Of a stretch of 64,000 nt of DNA, positions 49,219 to 61,981 are shown piece by piece (positions within the stretch are counted from its first letter, which is position 1; every line of letters starts with the position of its first letter). The notes beneath the pieces were generated by a model. It was given only the letters and a program-made list of their open reading frames with translations, was not told the origin of the DNA and did no database searches. Source of the DNA: Litomosoides sigmodontis. Taxonomy: Eukaryota > Nematoda > Chromadorea > Rhabditida > Onchocercidae. The stretch lies in assembly GCA_963070105.1 (NCBI GenBank), contig OY718805.1:1820001-1884000 (forward strand). Reading direction: 5' to 3'. Made by a program: the position numbers and the translations under genes.

Positions 49219-51161
49219 TCAGTTTTGAATTTCATTTAACATTTCGTTACTAATCCTCCCAGCTTTGCGCAGCGATCTTCCATGTTTCCGGCAATTCCTT
49301 TTATCAGTTTCTCTTTCATTCCTACCGATTCTCACACCCCACTCATCAATCAAATGCCGAATTTCCGGAATCCTGAAAACGACAAAATTTTTAAAATATT
49401 CAAATGAACAGTATTGCTGTGGTTATTTCCACTGAATAACAGCCGTATTAAATTTCAATAATTCAAAAATAAATGTCAATTTAGAATTTTTAAATTCTTT
49501 CATTTTTCACTTCAAATTTTACATTGAAATTAGAAAACGACATTGGAAGATAAGAAATGTGATAAATCGCAGTAATTTGAGGAAAGGTTGACGTTTTCTA
49601 TATTTCGCTTTTAGAAGAAAAGAGAAGAAGGAAATTGGAAAAAATTGGGAAAAAAAGGTATCATCCAAGTGCACCTACCGTGTTGCATAAACTATCGGAT
49701 TCGTAATTGACTTAATCATAATTAGTGTTAAAGTCGTTAGAGCAAATATATTCAACCAAATACTTTTGACATGATAGAGTGGCATGTCCTGCGCAGTAAG
49801 TATATAAAGTAATGATGCTGGTAACCAACCAATGACAAATGTCCCGAATATGAGACCTGACGCTATCACCACACGTCGTTTACGTATTGTTGTAGTGGAT
49901 TTCGCAAAAATCTAAAATAAATTCGAAATTATTTTATGAAATTTCCTTTTCCATAAAACGCATTTTCATAGATAATTGACAGCCATTGAAATTTAAAAAT
50001 TCTTACAATTTATTATTGATTGATGATGAAATGAAAATTTTACATTAATTGTATTTTTTATCCAGGAGAATTAATTTCCGTTCCGCATTTTTGCTAGCAT
50101 TTCAAAATTTTACGTGAAATCGAAAAAAAAAACATTGAAACAGTTATTGCTATAATTATATGCCATTTAATTCCATCATTCCTAATTAAAATTCATTAAT
50201 TTTAAAATATATTAATGACGCTATTCTCTCCACTGAACTTAGACATTCAAGTGTGAACGAACTATACCAATCAGTTAATTTGATGATAAATTGATTAATA
50301 AAGAAAAAAAAAGGAAAAACTTCGTTTAGCTTGCCAAGTAACATCCAATACATTACTCCGGTCGACAACATCAATGCAACAATGAGAATTGAAATTATCA
50401 TTCGAAAGTAAAGCATATCATAAAATTTGATCACCGAGCAATTATCCACTCGATATCCTTGATTAGGCCAAGCGGAGAAATATAGCAAAAGAGTAGCCGG
50501 CGGCAAAAGCCAAATTAGAATAACTATCAGACGTGTCTTCCGCTTGTTCAACAATCTATCATGATCGAATGGACGCGTGGTGGACAGCAAGTGATAAACT
50601 GCTAAAGTGGATAGATGAAGAAGGCCGGTTAACAGTCCACCTGTTCGAAATGCCTGAATTATGTCAATTAAATAATGCAAATGGCAGAAATCATTCATAC
50701 ATAGGGGCGGAAAAAAGAAAATAACTCTTCACTTTTGCTGTTTTGGCGTATTTCACGTAATTTCGTAAAATAAAGTTTTTGTTTTCTTTACACACATTAG
50801 AAACAATGAGTTTTTTCGTTGAATAAAAAAATTTCGCTCTTCTTTGAATAAAAAAAAAGTGAAATTTCGTTACCTCTAAAGTAAGTGGGAAACATACGGA
50901 TGAATAGTTTACACCCAAAACAACGGGCATATATGAGTTACGGAACAGCGATACAACGATAACAATTGACGTCCAAATATCCGACAACGCCAGAGAAAAT
51001 GTCAATTCCAGTGCACCACTTCGATTTCTAATTTGAATTCGTGCTAAGAGCACCAACAAATTACAAAATACTGCCAAAATACATAAGGCAAAAATTACGG
51101 GTATGCAAATTGTGTACAATTTAATCTGTTGCACTGACCAATTCATTGCTGAAAATTTCAT
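49219..51161 (-). CDS. Class A (rhodopsin-like) orphan GPCR, 4 exons, non-canonical DRY
   Basis: Seven-transmembrane receptor, 335 aa from ATG 51161 or 330 aa from ATG 51146. Exons 50874-51161, 50321-50653, 49679-49911, 49219-49372. TM1 has FCNLLVLL (N1.50), TM2 FSLALSD (D2.50), TM3 ends AVYHLLSTTRPF where most receptors have DRY, TM4 has VILIWLLPP, TM6 has VIGWLPA in place of CWxP, TM7 ends TNPIVY. The C-tail is basic and Arg/Lys-rich. Extracellular cysteines (VCFP before TM3, VDNC in loop 2) could form the usual disulfide. The second ATG follows TTTTCAG by two bases, suggesting spliced-leader addition and the shorter start. A loose likeness to amine/MECA-type receptors is not enough to name a ligand. 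Confidence 0.88.
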
Positions 51162-51647
51162 TTTTCAAATTTCAGCTAAACCTTTTTTCCTAAAAAAAAA
51201 ATTGCGATGACGAGAAGTTTATATTTCTTCAAATAATTGCGCTTGAAATTGTATAGCAAACACGAAAGAAAAAGGATGGAATTCCTTCCGTATTTCATAT
51301 AATCCCTTCCGTATTTCAACTTTTAGCATTCTTAATGCAATAAAATAATTGTTTAGTTGGTGAGAAAAATTTATAACTTTTTTTTCAAACAATTCACATG
51401 GAAAAAACTAGCAATTCCTTGCAAAATAAGGAATTGAAATATTTAAGCATTGAAGATATTTTGCTTTTAATACTGGGAAAGAAAACTAAGGACGAAACTG
51501 ATTTATTCCGTCAAAAGCCGGAAATTGACCGGAATTTTTACGTGAAATGCTAACTTTGTACATTAAATTGATGATTCAACCTGATAAGGGCAGCGCAGTT
51601 TTAGGACAAAAAAAAATCCAACAGCCATTTAATGGTTTTTGCATACA

Positions 51648-51742
51648 AACACACACACACACATACACATACACACACACACATACACACACACACACAC
51701 ACACATACAAACACACACACACACACATACACACACACACAC

Positions 51743-51777
<35 letters not shown>

Positions 51778-51785
51778 TACATACA
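51648..51785. repeat. Long (CA)n/(CACATA)n microsatellite
   Basis: About 138 bp of CA repeats with periodic CATACA interruptions, the longest dinucleotide tract in the window. Open frames of Thr-His or Val-Cys on both strands are artefacts. It lies upstream of the GPCR start. Confidence 0.95.
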
Positions 51786-53195
51786 CAACGTAATCAATCG
51801 GAAGCGAAGTAAATAAAATATAATTATACTAATATTTTATGTCATACTCCTTTTTTTTACATTAAAAAATTTCCATCTTCCAATTTCCCTCTTCTCGAAG
51901 AGTAAGGAGCAAAAATTATTTTCAACAAAAATCTATTACTTCAGGGAGTTGTGCGAGAATTTACGCAACGTGCAAAACACTTAAAAGACGTCACGTACTT
52001 ACAAATCAATCACTGCTAGTTATTTACTCTTAAAGACTACGTGAATGCAGGCCTTCTTGAAATTTCGTCTAAACACCTACTTTCAACCATTTCAGCAGCG
52101 ACAAACAATGGATTAAGTGAAACTGGAATCCTCTCGTAGCAACATTCAAAATGATTTAATAAAATCATTTTAAATTAGCTATTTTACTTCCTTAAAGTAA
52201 ACAATATCATTTGGTGACGGTGATTTCCATTTTAAATTTATGCAACACAATATTGAAAATGGTTGTAACGAAATTATCCTTCATTAATATAATTCTTCGA
52301 TAGACAAGCACTACTTGCATTAGGCAGTAAGTGCAATTTCAGTCCAACAATAATACATTACTCAATTAAAAGTTAATCAATAAGATGATAATTTCATTTT
52401 ACCGTATTTACCTCAGCACAGTGGAAAAGTGTATTACTAATGAAATGAAATACTCACAGACATCATTTGTTTCTTTCGTTCCCTCTCTCTTTCTCTCCCT
52501 CTCTCTCTTTCATTATCATTCAAGTTATTGCTATTATTACCACACATAGGCTAATAATTGTATAATTTCTAATGATAGCTAACCAAAAAAAAAAATAGTA
52601 AAAAAAGAGAAGATAAAGTACAAACTTCGCTGTTCAAACACTTCAAACTTTCGCTTCAACGTGAAGGGAAGAATGCATTTGAAAATGCCAAACTAAAATT
52701 AAATTTCATTTTTTTCCCTTCAAATCTGAAAAACAATCTCTAATAGTATGCTAACTAATTTTGTGACAAATTAATAACATTCTCTCCATATTTACTAAAT
52801 TTATAAAATGGAAATGCTTCATTTGAAATTTTTTTAATGCTAAAACAGTCAATAATATTTTTCTAAAAAGAAGAAAAAGAAAGCTAAAATGTCATACCAA
52901 AAAAAAAAATTTTGCCGCAAATTACTTAACTTAAATTACAAATTGTAACTGAGAGAAAAAAAGAAGGATTGTTTTCTATTTCAAGACAAAAAAGGAACTA
53001 ATATATTTACCGAAAGAAAGATATAATTTTTTTTTGAATTCAGCTTATCCTAAACTTATTCAATGCTGCGGATAGGCAATACAAAGTAAACCATTACGTC
53101 AGACATATTCCAGTCAAATAGGTCTTTTATTAATTAATAATGTAAAAGTTCCAGCACTAATACGCTTGGGCTTTGTTCTCGTCTTCTTTTTTTTT

Positions 53196-53339
53196 TCATT
53201 TCGCTAAGCCATCGAATTCTTCAGCTAAGCCAAAAAGACTATTTTGAAATGGCATTTCTTTGAACATACTTAGCATCACCTCTCTAGCACTCCTATGCTT
53301 TGCATTTTTTTTTGATTTTTCAAAGAGGAAGCTGAACTG
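53196..53339 (-). other. Possible 3'-terminal coding exon of an unidentified gene
   Basis: After an acceptor-like CATTCAG, a 47-codon frame runs to a stop at 53196. Its composition is mixed and protein-like (FEKSKKNAKHRSAREV, then MFKEMPFQNSLFGLAEEF), unlike the AT-biased frames around it. I found no matching upstream exons and recognise no family. It could be chance. Confidence 0.22.
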
Positions 53340-56300
53340 CTGAATGACGGAAGGTAAAACAGCAGCAATATTAGCACCAGCAATATTAATACCAACACTA
53401 ACAGCAACAACAAGAACAACAACAACAGCAATAAAAATAAAAATTACAATAATTAGCATAAAGTGATATAAAATTAATAGTGCAGTAATTAATATATAAT
53501 GATGTAAAATAATAAAAAATAAAGTGGTAATGAGAGCAGTAAGGAAAATATAATAATTGTAATTAATAATAACAATTTCATTAATAATAATAATTTCATT
53601 TTTTTTTCAGTTTAACAGCAGAATGCTCTGACTATCCGTTCCACCCGGGCTCACTGCTATAGTAATAGCATATGTCCGTGAAGTATCTATCACTCAAACT
53701 GACACTCAAATACTGATATTTCTGGTTGGCATAAATTCGCAATTTCTCATAAGTAAACAAATTAACGCTATTCAATTATACTTGTGAAAAATTTCACTGC
53801 TAACTTCCATTTTCTCACTTCACGCAATTCATCAGTGAGAATTGATGAAGCACAGTGGAAAGATTTGGAAAATATCCGATTTGATTATGACGTAATTCTT
53901 CTTGTTTTCTTTTCCTGTAAATTTTAAATAAACAAAAAGTTTGAAATCTAACAATCGTTGCTAAAATTAAAAGTTTCAAATTAAATACTAAATTTGTAGC
54001 AAAGATTCTGTGTAAAATTTTCTATATTAATTCATTTAGCATATTTTTGCAACAAAAATTTACGCTTCGCAGTTGAATAGAATGAGAAAAGTTTTTTCGC
54101 GCGAAATCTAATTTACCGTAATTTGTCGTTCTCAGTAATTTGACAAAACGGCTCAACCAAAGGCTAACTGACCACCAAGAGATGTCAGTTTACTGCATGA
54201 TTGAAATCGAAAACAGAAAAAAGAAAATGGAAATTAATTAATGAAGTCTGTTCAACTAATCTCCTGCTAGTTTGGAGGAAAAATTAAAAATTTATAAAAG
54301 TTCGCCAGCTATTCCACACTTCTCTTACAACCTTTCGCAATCGACCAAAGAGGAACGTTAGCTCTAAGGGACACGAAACTGACGCACACAGTTCGCTCAT
54401 TACTTTTAATTCACGCAACGAACTAATTAATCTTTCTGAATCGAAAATGGAATGAGGAAAAACATTAATTGTTTAGCGATGCAAGATGATTTGAAAATAC
54501 AATTAATTTCTTTTTTTTTGTCAAACTATCAATTTAAATAAGTCATTCATATTACTCAACTTTTTCAGTATTAAAAAAAAGGAGAAGAGACGGAGAAAGG
54601 TGAGATTAAAGTTAATGAAAGAAGTTTCTCCATGAAATTCAACGAACAGTGCCTTACACCAGCATTTCATTCATCATATGTTATTGATTTACACTAGTGT
54701 TTCCTTTTAATTTCATTTCATTTAATTTTTATTTTATTTGTTCAAAAAGAAACGAAGTTAGTTCATTTAAAGTTAGTTCATTTCAATTAAAGTTCAAATT
54801 TGAACTTTAGGTTAGAGTTAACAGAGCGTTACAAGCACAGAACTCATGTTGGAAATTTTTTACGATAATTATTAAAAAGTTTGAAAATATTGAAATACAA
54901 TTGATTTACAAATTTTTTTTTCACAGCACATAACTAATGTACGAAGTTTCGTTTAACTTTTAATTTCAAGTGTTAGAAATAAATGAACAATTTAATTCGG
55001 AACGGCTACAGGGAGCGTAAAGCAATAGCGGTCGGAGAGCGATAATTTAATTATTCGACTAAAATTGCTAGCAAAAAGCTTTTATCATTTCATATGCAAT
55101 TCAACAGGGAATTCAATTACATTAGTTGTGTTTAGAGTCTGCTAAAGTTTTACCTATTTAAATTGAAATTTTTTGTAACTCAAATTCTCACGCACAATGA
55201 ATTGCTTACTTTAAATTATTTCCTCATATTATTTATTGAAATGCATTATTCAGTCATAGTTTATTCAAAATTATTTATCGCTCGACCGCTCTTTTCAAAT
55301 CGTCACACTCTCTGAATAGTTAATTTGGATTGGAAAAAAATCGTTTTCACCTTCATTGCATTTCATAATATTTCATTAAAATAAGAAAAATAATTGTAGT
55401 TCGTTTGTTGTTGCAATGAAGCCGACAATTTGGTGATATTACTCTAAAAATCTCTTTTCGGTTCCAGTAATACGTATGCGCAGCCATTCACGCACGCTTA
55501 TGCGCCCTCACGTATGTAATGTGACACTCAGTTATAAATTGAGTATTCATTTCAGTAATAACACTCAATTGTGAGGAAGAAAATGCAGTCAGAGAAGTAA
55601 CTAAGGCCGGAAATTAATTACAGTTTAACTACTCAAAAATTTCACGGTTTGTCGGTATTTCAAAATTTAGTTCGTAATAGCAGACGAGAAGGCGACATAT
55701 TTTACTACAATAATTAATAAACTTTTAATTAATATAAGCTTAACTAAATCAGTGCGCACACAATGAATTGCAAAAAGATCTGATCATTAAGAATCTATCT
55801 TGCAGTGAGTGCACTCGTTGATTTCATGAAAAATTACTCGCTGATGAATGACCGAATTAGCCATCAGAGGGAGTAGTAAGAGTGAAGAAAGTGCGTTGAT
55901 ATGCTAATTGTTAATTAATTCCTACCGTATTACTTGCGTGGGCACGTGTATACGTGTGCTTGGACGAGTGTGGTAGTAGTGTATTAGTTCAGTAACAGTT
56001 CAGCAGCAGCGTATTACTCAAAATGAAAGGAATTTTCCGGTGCAGCATCATCAATTAAGACATTAATTAGTGTGTTTGAAATTAAGCTTGTACCAACGAG
56101 TTCAGAAACAAACAGGAAAAAGATTCGGAAAAAAGATTCAGGAAGCGTAACTACTGCTGAACCGGAGATAATAGTAAACGTGTAATAGGTTTGTGCTATG
56201 TGCTCATTCGTTGATATAAGCATTTCGGTCGTGAAGCCTTTGTTAGCACAGTAATTAGATGTGAGCTTACTTGATTTTATTACTATCTCATTCGCGGGAT

Positions 56301-57687
56301 ATTCCTCATTAATGAATTTTAATTAATGGAATAATAAAAGAATTGATGTTTTCATGTGTTAAATTGTTGTAAGAGCAATTGAAATTAATTTTGTTGAAAT
56401 TTTTTTTGTCGACATAAGTTTAATTGTCAGTTTTATTTGAAGCAATTTTAAAGTAACTATGGATTTTTCTTAAAAAGCAATTTTTTCATTTGGAAAAAAA
56501 ACGATGATTAATGGAGATGATCACGATGGAAATGAATGATCACAAATGAAAGTTCTTACAGGGATTTTTCAAATTGCAACATTTGTACATATTAGAAATG
56601 AATTCGAAATGCTACAAAAGTGCATTTTTCAGTGATACGGCTTTTGTAAGAGTAACTTTTTTTGTTTCGTTTTACTTAAATGACAACTATCGTATTGGTA
56701 ATCATTCAAATGTTGCGATAATGATAATGAAAATAATAATAATGGAAAAATAATGGTAACATGATCATACAGTAATATAAATATTTATTGATTATTACTA
56801 TTTATAAGCAATAATAATATATTTATTGCTTGAACAATACGTTATCAGCAAAAGTGTCAATACAATAAGCATAGTAAGCGTGTACCCCATTAAACAACTT
56901 AATTTAAATTAATTCTATGATTATTTATTAAACTTAACTGGAATATTTCAATTTTTTTCTTGCTCTTACACGAGAAGAATGAGTTTGACGAAATTTAAAT
57001 CTAAATTTCAGAGCTTTGAGGAATGTGCGTTTGCAGTCGTAACGTCGTAAGTGATAATGACGGAATGAAAAGCATTAAAACGGTCATTGATAGCTCTTTG
57101 TGAGAAGTAATTTCTGCCATTTGAACAATTATTGTAGGCTATTAGCGTAGGAGGAGAATTGCACGTAGCATTGAATCGCATTAATTTTCATTTTAGAAAT
57201 GCTCCACCAAATGGTAAAGCATAAAATTCAAGGCGCTGATCGGTTTGATTTTCATTCAATTTTCCTCTTCCATCGCTTTTCATTCATCTGTTTGCTCACT
57301 GCGCGTACTGTCAACGAAATAAAATGCAAACGAACTAAAATAATTTCAATTCAAATTTATAAATTAATTCATATATGATCGGGACTACGGAAAGCGAATC
57401 CTTTTTAACGTGTTGTTGCTGTTGTTGCGTTAAAATTGAGGTGAAATTGTTTTCTTCTTTTTTTTTTCGTTCGATTTCGATTCATCGAATTTGAAATGGA
57501 TTTTGTGCAAGAAATTTAAATCATTCATTTCATAATTTGCAAACCAACCATTGAAATTGCTCGTATGCACAATAGCAACCATTGAAGAACAAAAAAAAAA
57601 TTCATCAATTTTTAAATTTCACAAAAATTTCATTTTCACACCGAAACTTTCAACGGAAGCGTCAATTGAAAAAGGAGGAGGCAACTT

Positions 57688-58712
57688 TTACAAAGTTAGA
57701 AAATTTTTCTTGAAGCAACGGATAATTGGTGAGGAATAGGGCAGGCATGCCAGTGCGCCAGAGAAATCCATCCGTAACCTTGCCGTTCCGTTACAGTAAT
57801 TAAGGCATTTTCCAGGTACGCCACTGAAATGTAGTGCTCGTTCATAGGATGGCTGATTAAGAGGAGAAAGTTGAGGCGAATTTAAAACATTTCAATGGGC
57901 GGAAAAATGAGCTTGCTGATTTAATGTGATAAAATTGAACTGCTAAAGGAATGATTGCGTAAGCAACGGTCAGCTTACCTGCCAATGCAGCACGGACTCA
58001 GATCGGTCATTTGCGATGCACATTTCCACATTTTTGGTAAATCGGTCTTGCACTTCCAGGACGAAGTCAAAAACTGTTATGAATGAATGGAATTATGAAA
58101 ATGAGAGTGAAAGTTTTAAACTGTAAGGGTGCGGAGGAGAGGGAGAGAGAGAGAGAGAAAAGCTCGAACCGACAAATGAGAAAATTTTCGGGTAAATTTT
58201 TAATTTTAAAATTTACGTTTTACATATTTAATTAAATAATAAATTGGTCTGTGATTTAATTAAAATATTAAAAATTAATGAATGGCAATAATTCATCTAT
58301 TTTAGTTTAAAAATGCACACATTATAGCAAAAATAATTTCATCGCTTTAAAAAATTAAATTAACAAAATCAACAATTTTATTTTGGAATATTAGTAAAAC
58401 AAATTCATTACCATAAACATTGACCATCAAGTCCCACAATGACCATTAGAAGAAATGTAAATCAGTGGAAACATTTACCTGTGAAGGTGTCATCTTTGAA
58501 ATACCGCTAAAGGTGCACATTTCATCGGTGCAACTATCACTTTGAATTTGATGTGCGCAGCACTGCTTGAACTTATCGTCCGCAGCACTTGGCTGTCTAA
58601 GCTTAGCATCGCCTAGGTAGTAGTGCTGGTACGTGTACGTGTGCTTCATCGTGAAGCCTTCTCCTAATGCTAGCAAATTTGCTAGGAGAAAACCAGCCAA
58701 CAACATACGCAT
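57688..58712 (-). CDS. DB-domain secreted nematode protein, 3 exons
   Basis: Small secreted cysteine-rich protein, 154 aa. Exons 58479-58712, 57979-58073, 57688-57823 (465 nt). ATG 58712 gives a signal peptide (MRMLLAGFLLANLLALGEG). The alternative upstream ATG at 58736 overlaps a GCTTTTCAG acceptor, which supports spliced-leader addition and the downstream start. The mature part matches the nematode DB domain (Pfam DB): KFKQCCAHQ, SCTDEMCTF, KMWKCASQMTDLSPCC, GVPGKCLNYC, ALACLPYSSPIIRCF, with about 12 cysteines in the usual CC...C...C rhythm. Function of the family is unknown; members are extracellular. A GTAAAAG donor overlaps the stop and might permit a longer C-terminus. Confidence 0.85.
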
Positions 58713-61473
58713 TTTCCCTGTAACACTGAAAAGCATACGATACGGCGAATTCCATTAGCAATTATTAATTGAAATAAATTTTGAAAAAAAAGAAGGAAGG
58801 AAAAATTAATTCAAAATTATCTACCACTTAATTTCTCTCTTCCTATAATTATTTGCATGGATGTGAAAAGATGCTAAAATTAATTGCATTTGCATTTATT
58901 AATTAACAAAAAATTGCTTTTGCATTTTCTTTCTTATTTAATTAAAAATTTGGCAGAGGAAAAAACACCCGCGAAGAAGCAAGCAAATACGTTTTCACTT
59001 ATTTTTCTCTCAAATAATTTCTGAACTAAATGGTAGCAAATAAAGCTTTGACGTTTGCCAAAAAGGTGTGAAGAGATGAGAGAAGTGAAATTTTTGTTTA
59101 ATTTGAATATTTCCAGCGAAAAGTTACTATTATATATCTTTTCTGTTAGTTCATCCTTCTTCCTTTCTTTTTTTTGCTTTTAATATTTGTTCTGTAATTT
59201 ACGACATTTCTCGAAAGCGTTGAATATAACAATCGGTCGCTTACTCATTTCATTCAATTCAATTCAATTCCTCAAGAAGCACATTGTTTCCTCGAAGGTA
59301 AATGAGGAATGGGAAAAAAAGAGGAAGGATGAAAGAAGGGAGGAAGGAAGGGAAGGAGGAAAAAACGAGGAAGAAAGAAGCGATTGATGGATCGAACGAA
59401 CGATCGATGTTTGATCGATAATTTATTACAAAATTTATTTTTATCAACAAATTACAATCATTTTCATTCACACCATTATCTCATTTTTACTCTTTAGTCA
59501 AGGAGAGGGAGAGTGAGCGAAGCGAGGGAGAGAGAGAGAGAGAGAGGGAGAGAATCTTTGATTTTGTTCATATTTGTTATTACACTGCATAATATTTCCA
59601 AATGATTTCTGGGAAATTCAAAATTTGTAGAATAAATTTTTGTTTTATTTTTGTTAAAACAATGAAATGAGCGATGGAGGAGGAAAGGTGTACGGAGAGC
59701 AAGAAACATATGCAAATTATTGAAATAAATGGATTAAATAATTTGAAAAAAAGGAGGGAGAGGGCGAAAGATAAGAGTTGAGTGTTTAAAATTAATAACA
59801 AATTAAAATTGATGAAACGAATATCACTGGGTGCTTAATTACGCCAATGGAGAAAAAAAAAATTATATCAGTCAGCTTTAATTTGTGCAAAATAAGCGCA
59901 GGTAATATTAATTGATCAATTACGATGAAATAATTTTCAATTATTTCAATTCAAACTATGGACTATAACGAGATGCCAGCAATTACAAAACATCATTGCC
60001 CAAGCAGCTACAGGTAATTTCAGTGAATTAGTTAAGTGCAATCTATTTCAATTGTTTTGACTAAAATATCACTTCAAATTTGACTTTTTTTCAATTGAAA
60101 ATGAACCACCTCAAAGAGTTCCACGTTTGGACAAAGCTATTTTAATTTTATTCACCTCCTCTTATCAGAGATGATGTGATTTGTGAAATATCATTCATCG
60201 CTCCTGCAAGATTTTTTTGAACAATTTAAAAATAAGCGCTCCTTATTCACCCTCCAAGTAAAGTTTCTTTTTAAGTATGCTTACGATCAAATTCATTGAT
60301 TCTTTCATTAAATTAATTTTTTTTAAATTCACTTTTAGCGCTTTTGATTTGTTTTGGAATTAAATAAAAAATTAGATGGAAAAATTAAATAAAAGATTAT
60401 TTTAGGGATTTTTTTGATTGGTAAATTAAACAACAGAATGATGGATGATTGGCAGATGCATGATGGGAGAAGGAGAAGAGGAATGAAAAAAGTTAAGTAA
60501 AATTAACTCATCCAAATTTAACATCCTTCTTTTCTTTCTTTTTCTAACAAAATTTAATTTCAGCCCTCGGCTCATTTCATTTTTCAATTTCGGTGTTTGT
60601 TTCTTCTTTTCTTTTTATATCAGTCGTTAATTTTACTGTCTCTCTCTTGTTTTTTTCATCATTTCAAATTTAATTTGAAATGTTTGTTTGTTTGTTTGCT
60701 TAATGCATCGCCCTTTTTCTTTTCGTTCTACTGGCTGTAAATTTTTTTAACATTAAATTTAAATTAATGACATTTTGTAGGTTATGAAGTGAAATTGATT
60801 GTTTCGATAATTGGAGTGAATGGACGATGAGAGAGAATAAAAGGTCGACAAACTGATAAGAATGCATGATCAGCTGATAACTGATAAGAATGATAGGAAT
60901 GAGCGATTTGTTCATTCCTCTCAAATATTCCTGTTCTCAACTATTATTCAGAGATTTTCAGAGATTTTATCAAAATTTTCATGCATTTCATTTACGAGCG
61001 CTTCCATCTTAACGTTTAAATTACTGGCAAAATAATTTATAATTTCTTATCTTTTTATCAGATGTAACTATAGTTTCTTATAGTTTCTTCATTTAATGGG
61101 TACATTTTTTTGTGCAAAAAACAGTAATAATTAATTAATTAATTAATCAATTAATGCTAACGTTTCAAGCAGCATCATTAATTTTCCCTGTGCTAAATAT
61201 TATTCGATGCTTGTAATTAATACTGGCAATTGGAGTTTTGCCGCTATTCATATTCATATTCTAATTCTAATTTTCCAGTAATAACTAATAATACTGCTAA
61301 AATTCACGCATTTCTCTCTGTTTATTGGTAGTAAAACACTAAAAATTTTTTAAAATTACCGGAAAAAAAATTGTACGAAATGGTCGAAATTATTTTTGAA
61401 ACGTTTATTGCTTTTTTTTTGAAGTTTTAAATTCAATCAAAAATTTGTTTTTTTTCCTTTTCTTGCGTAACAA

Positions 61474-61553
61474 ACAACAACAACAACAACAACAACAAAA
61501 ACAACAAGAACAATAATAACAACAACAACAATAACAATAATAGCAATAACAAT

Positions 61554-61625
<72 letters not shown>

Positions 61626-61735
61626 AGCAATAACAATAACAATAACAACAACAACAATAGCAATAACAATAACAACAACAACAACAACAATAGCAATAAC
61701 AATAACAACAACAACAACAACGGTGACAATAACAA
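61474..61735. repeat. Long CAA trinucleotide array with AAT/TAG interruptions
   Basis: About 260 bp of ACAACA units with repeated blocks of AATAGCAATAACAATAAC. The interruptions recur at least four times, showing expansion by unequal exchange of a larger unit. Poly-Leu and poly-Val minus-strand frames are artefacts. Confidence 0.93.
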
Positions 61736-61801
61736 TATGAGGAAGGAACAACAAGAGGGAGTGTTGTGGGAGCAGAGACGTTCCAAAATGTTTTTTTGGG
61801 G

Positions 61802-61981
61802 TCATTCAGCGAATCGATATTTGAAAGTTACGAGAGCAATACCATCGTCGTCCACCACCTTTGCTCTTCTCTCCTCCGTTGCGTTAAATGAGCCTGCCAT
61901 CGGCTCCTCTTTCTTGATCCGTTGCCGCGCGTCGTGTTGCCCACGTTCCTCTCTTCCATCAGCGGAATTGTCCCGTCCATT
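61802..61981 (-). other. Possible 3'-terminal coding exon in a GC-rich island
   Basis: On the minus strand a frame of up to 59 codons ends at 61802 with a protein-like segment (EEPMAGSFNATEERRAKV, then DDDGIALVTFKYRFAE). Local G+C is far above the flanks. I found no clear acceptor, upstream exon or family match, so it may instead be a conserved non-coding element. The overlapping plus-strand frame (61737-62141) is less protein-like. Confidence 0.28.

Larger units (their letters stand above)
51162..57687. other. Gene-poor region (about 6.5 kb) between the GPCR and the DB-domain gene
   Basis: Mostly AT-rich unique DNA. It includes a long CA microsatellite (51648-51785), a CT tract at 52478-52512, CAA/AAT-rich DNA at 53365-53460, and one coding-like terminal-exon candidate (53196-53339). 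No other exon is supported. Confidence 0.5.

Noticed and set aside
51547..51816. Thr-His and Val-Cys repeat frames on both strands
   Set aside because: Product of the CA microsatellite.
61433..61805. Minus-strand open frames of 117-122 codons, almost all Leu or Val
   Set aside because: They are direct translations of the CAA/AAT repeat array; no domain, and frames on the same strand are equally open.
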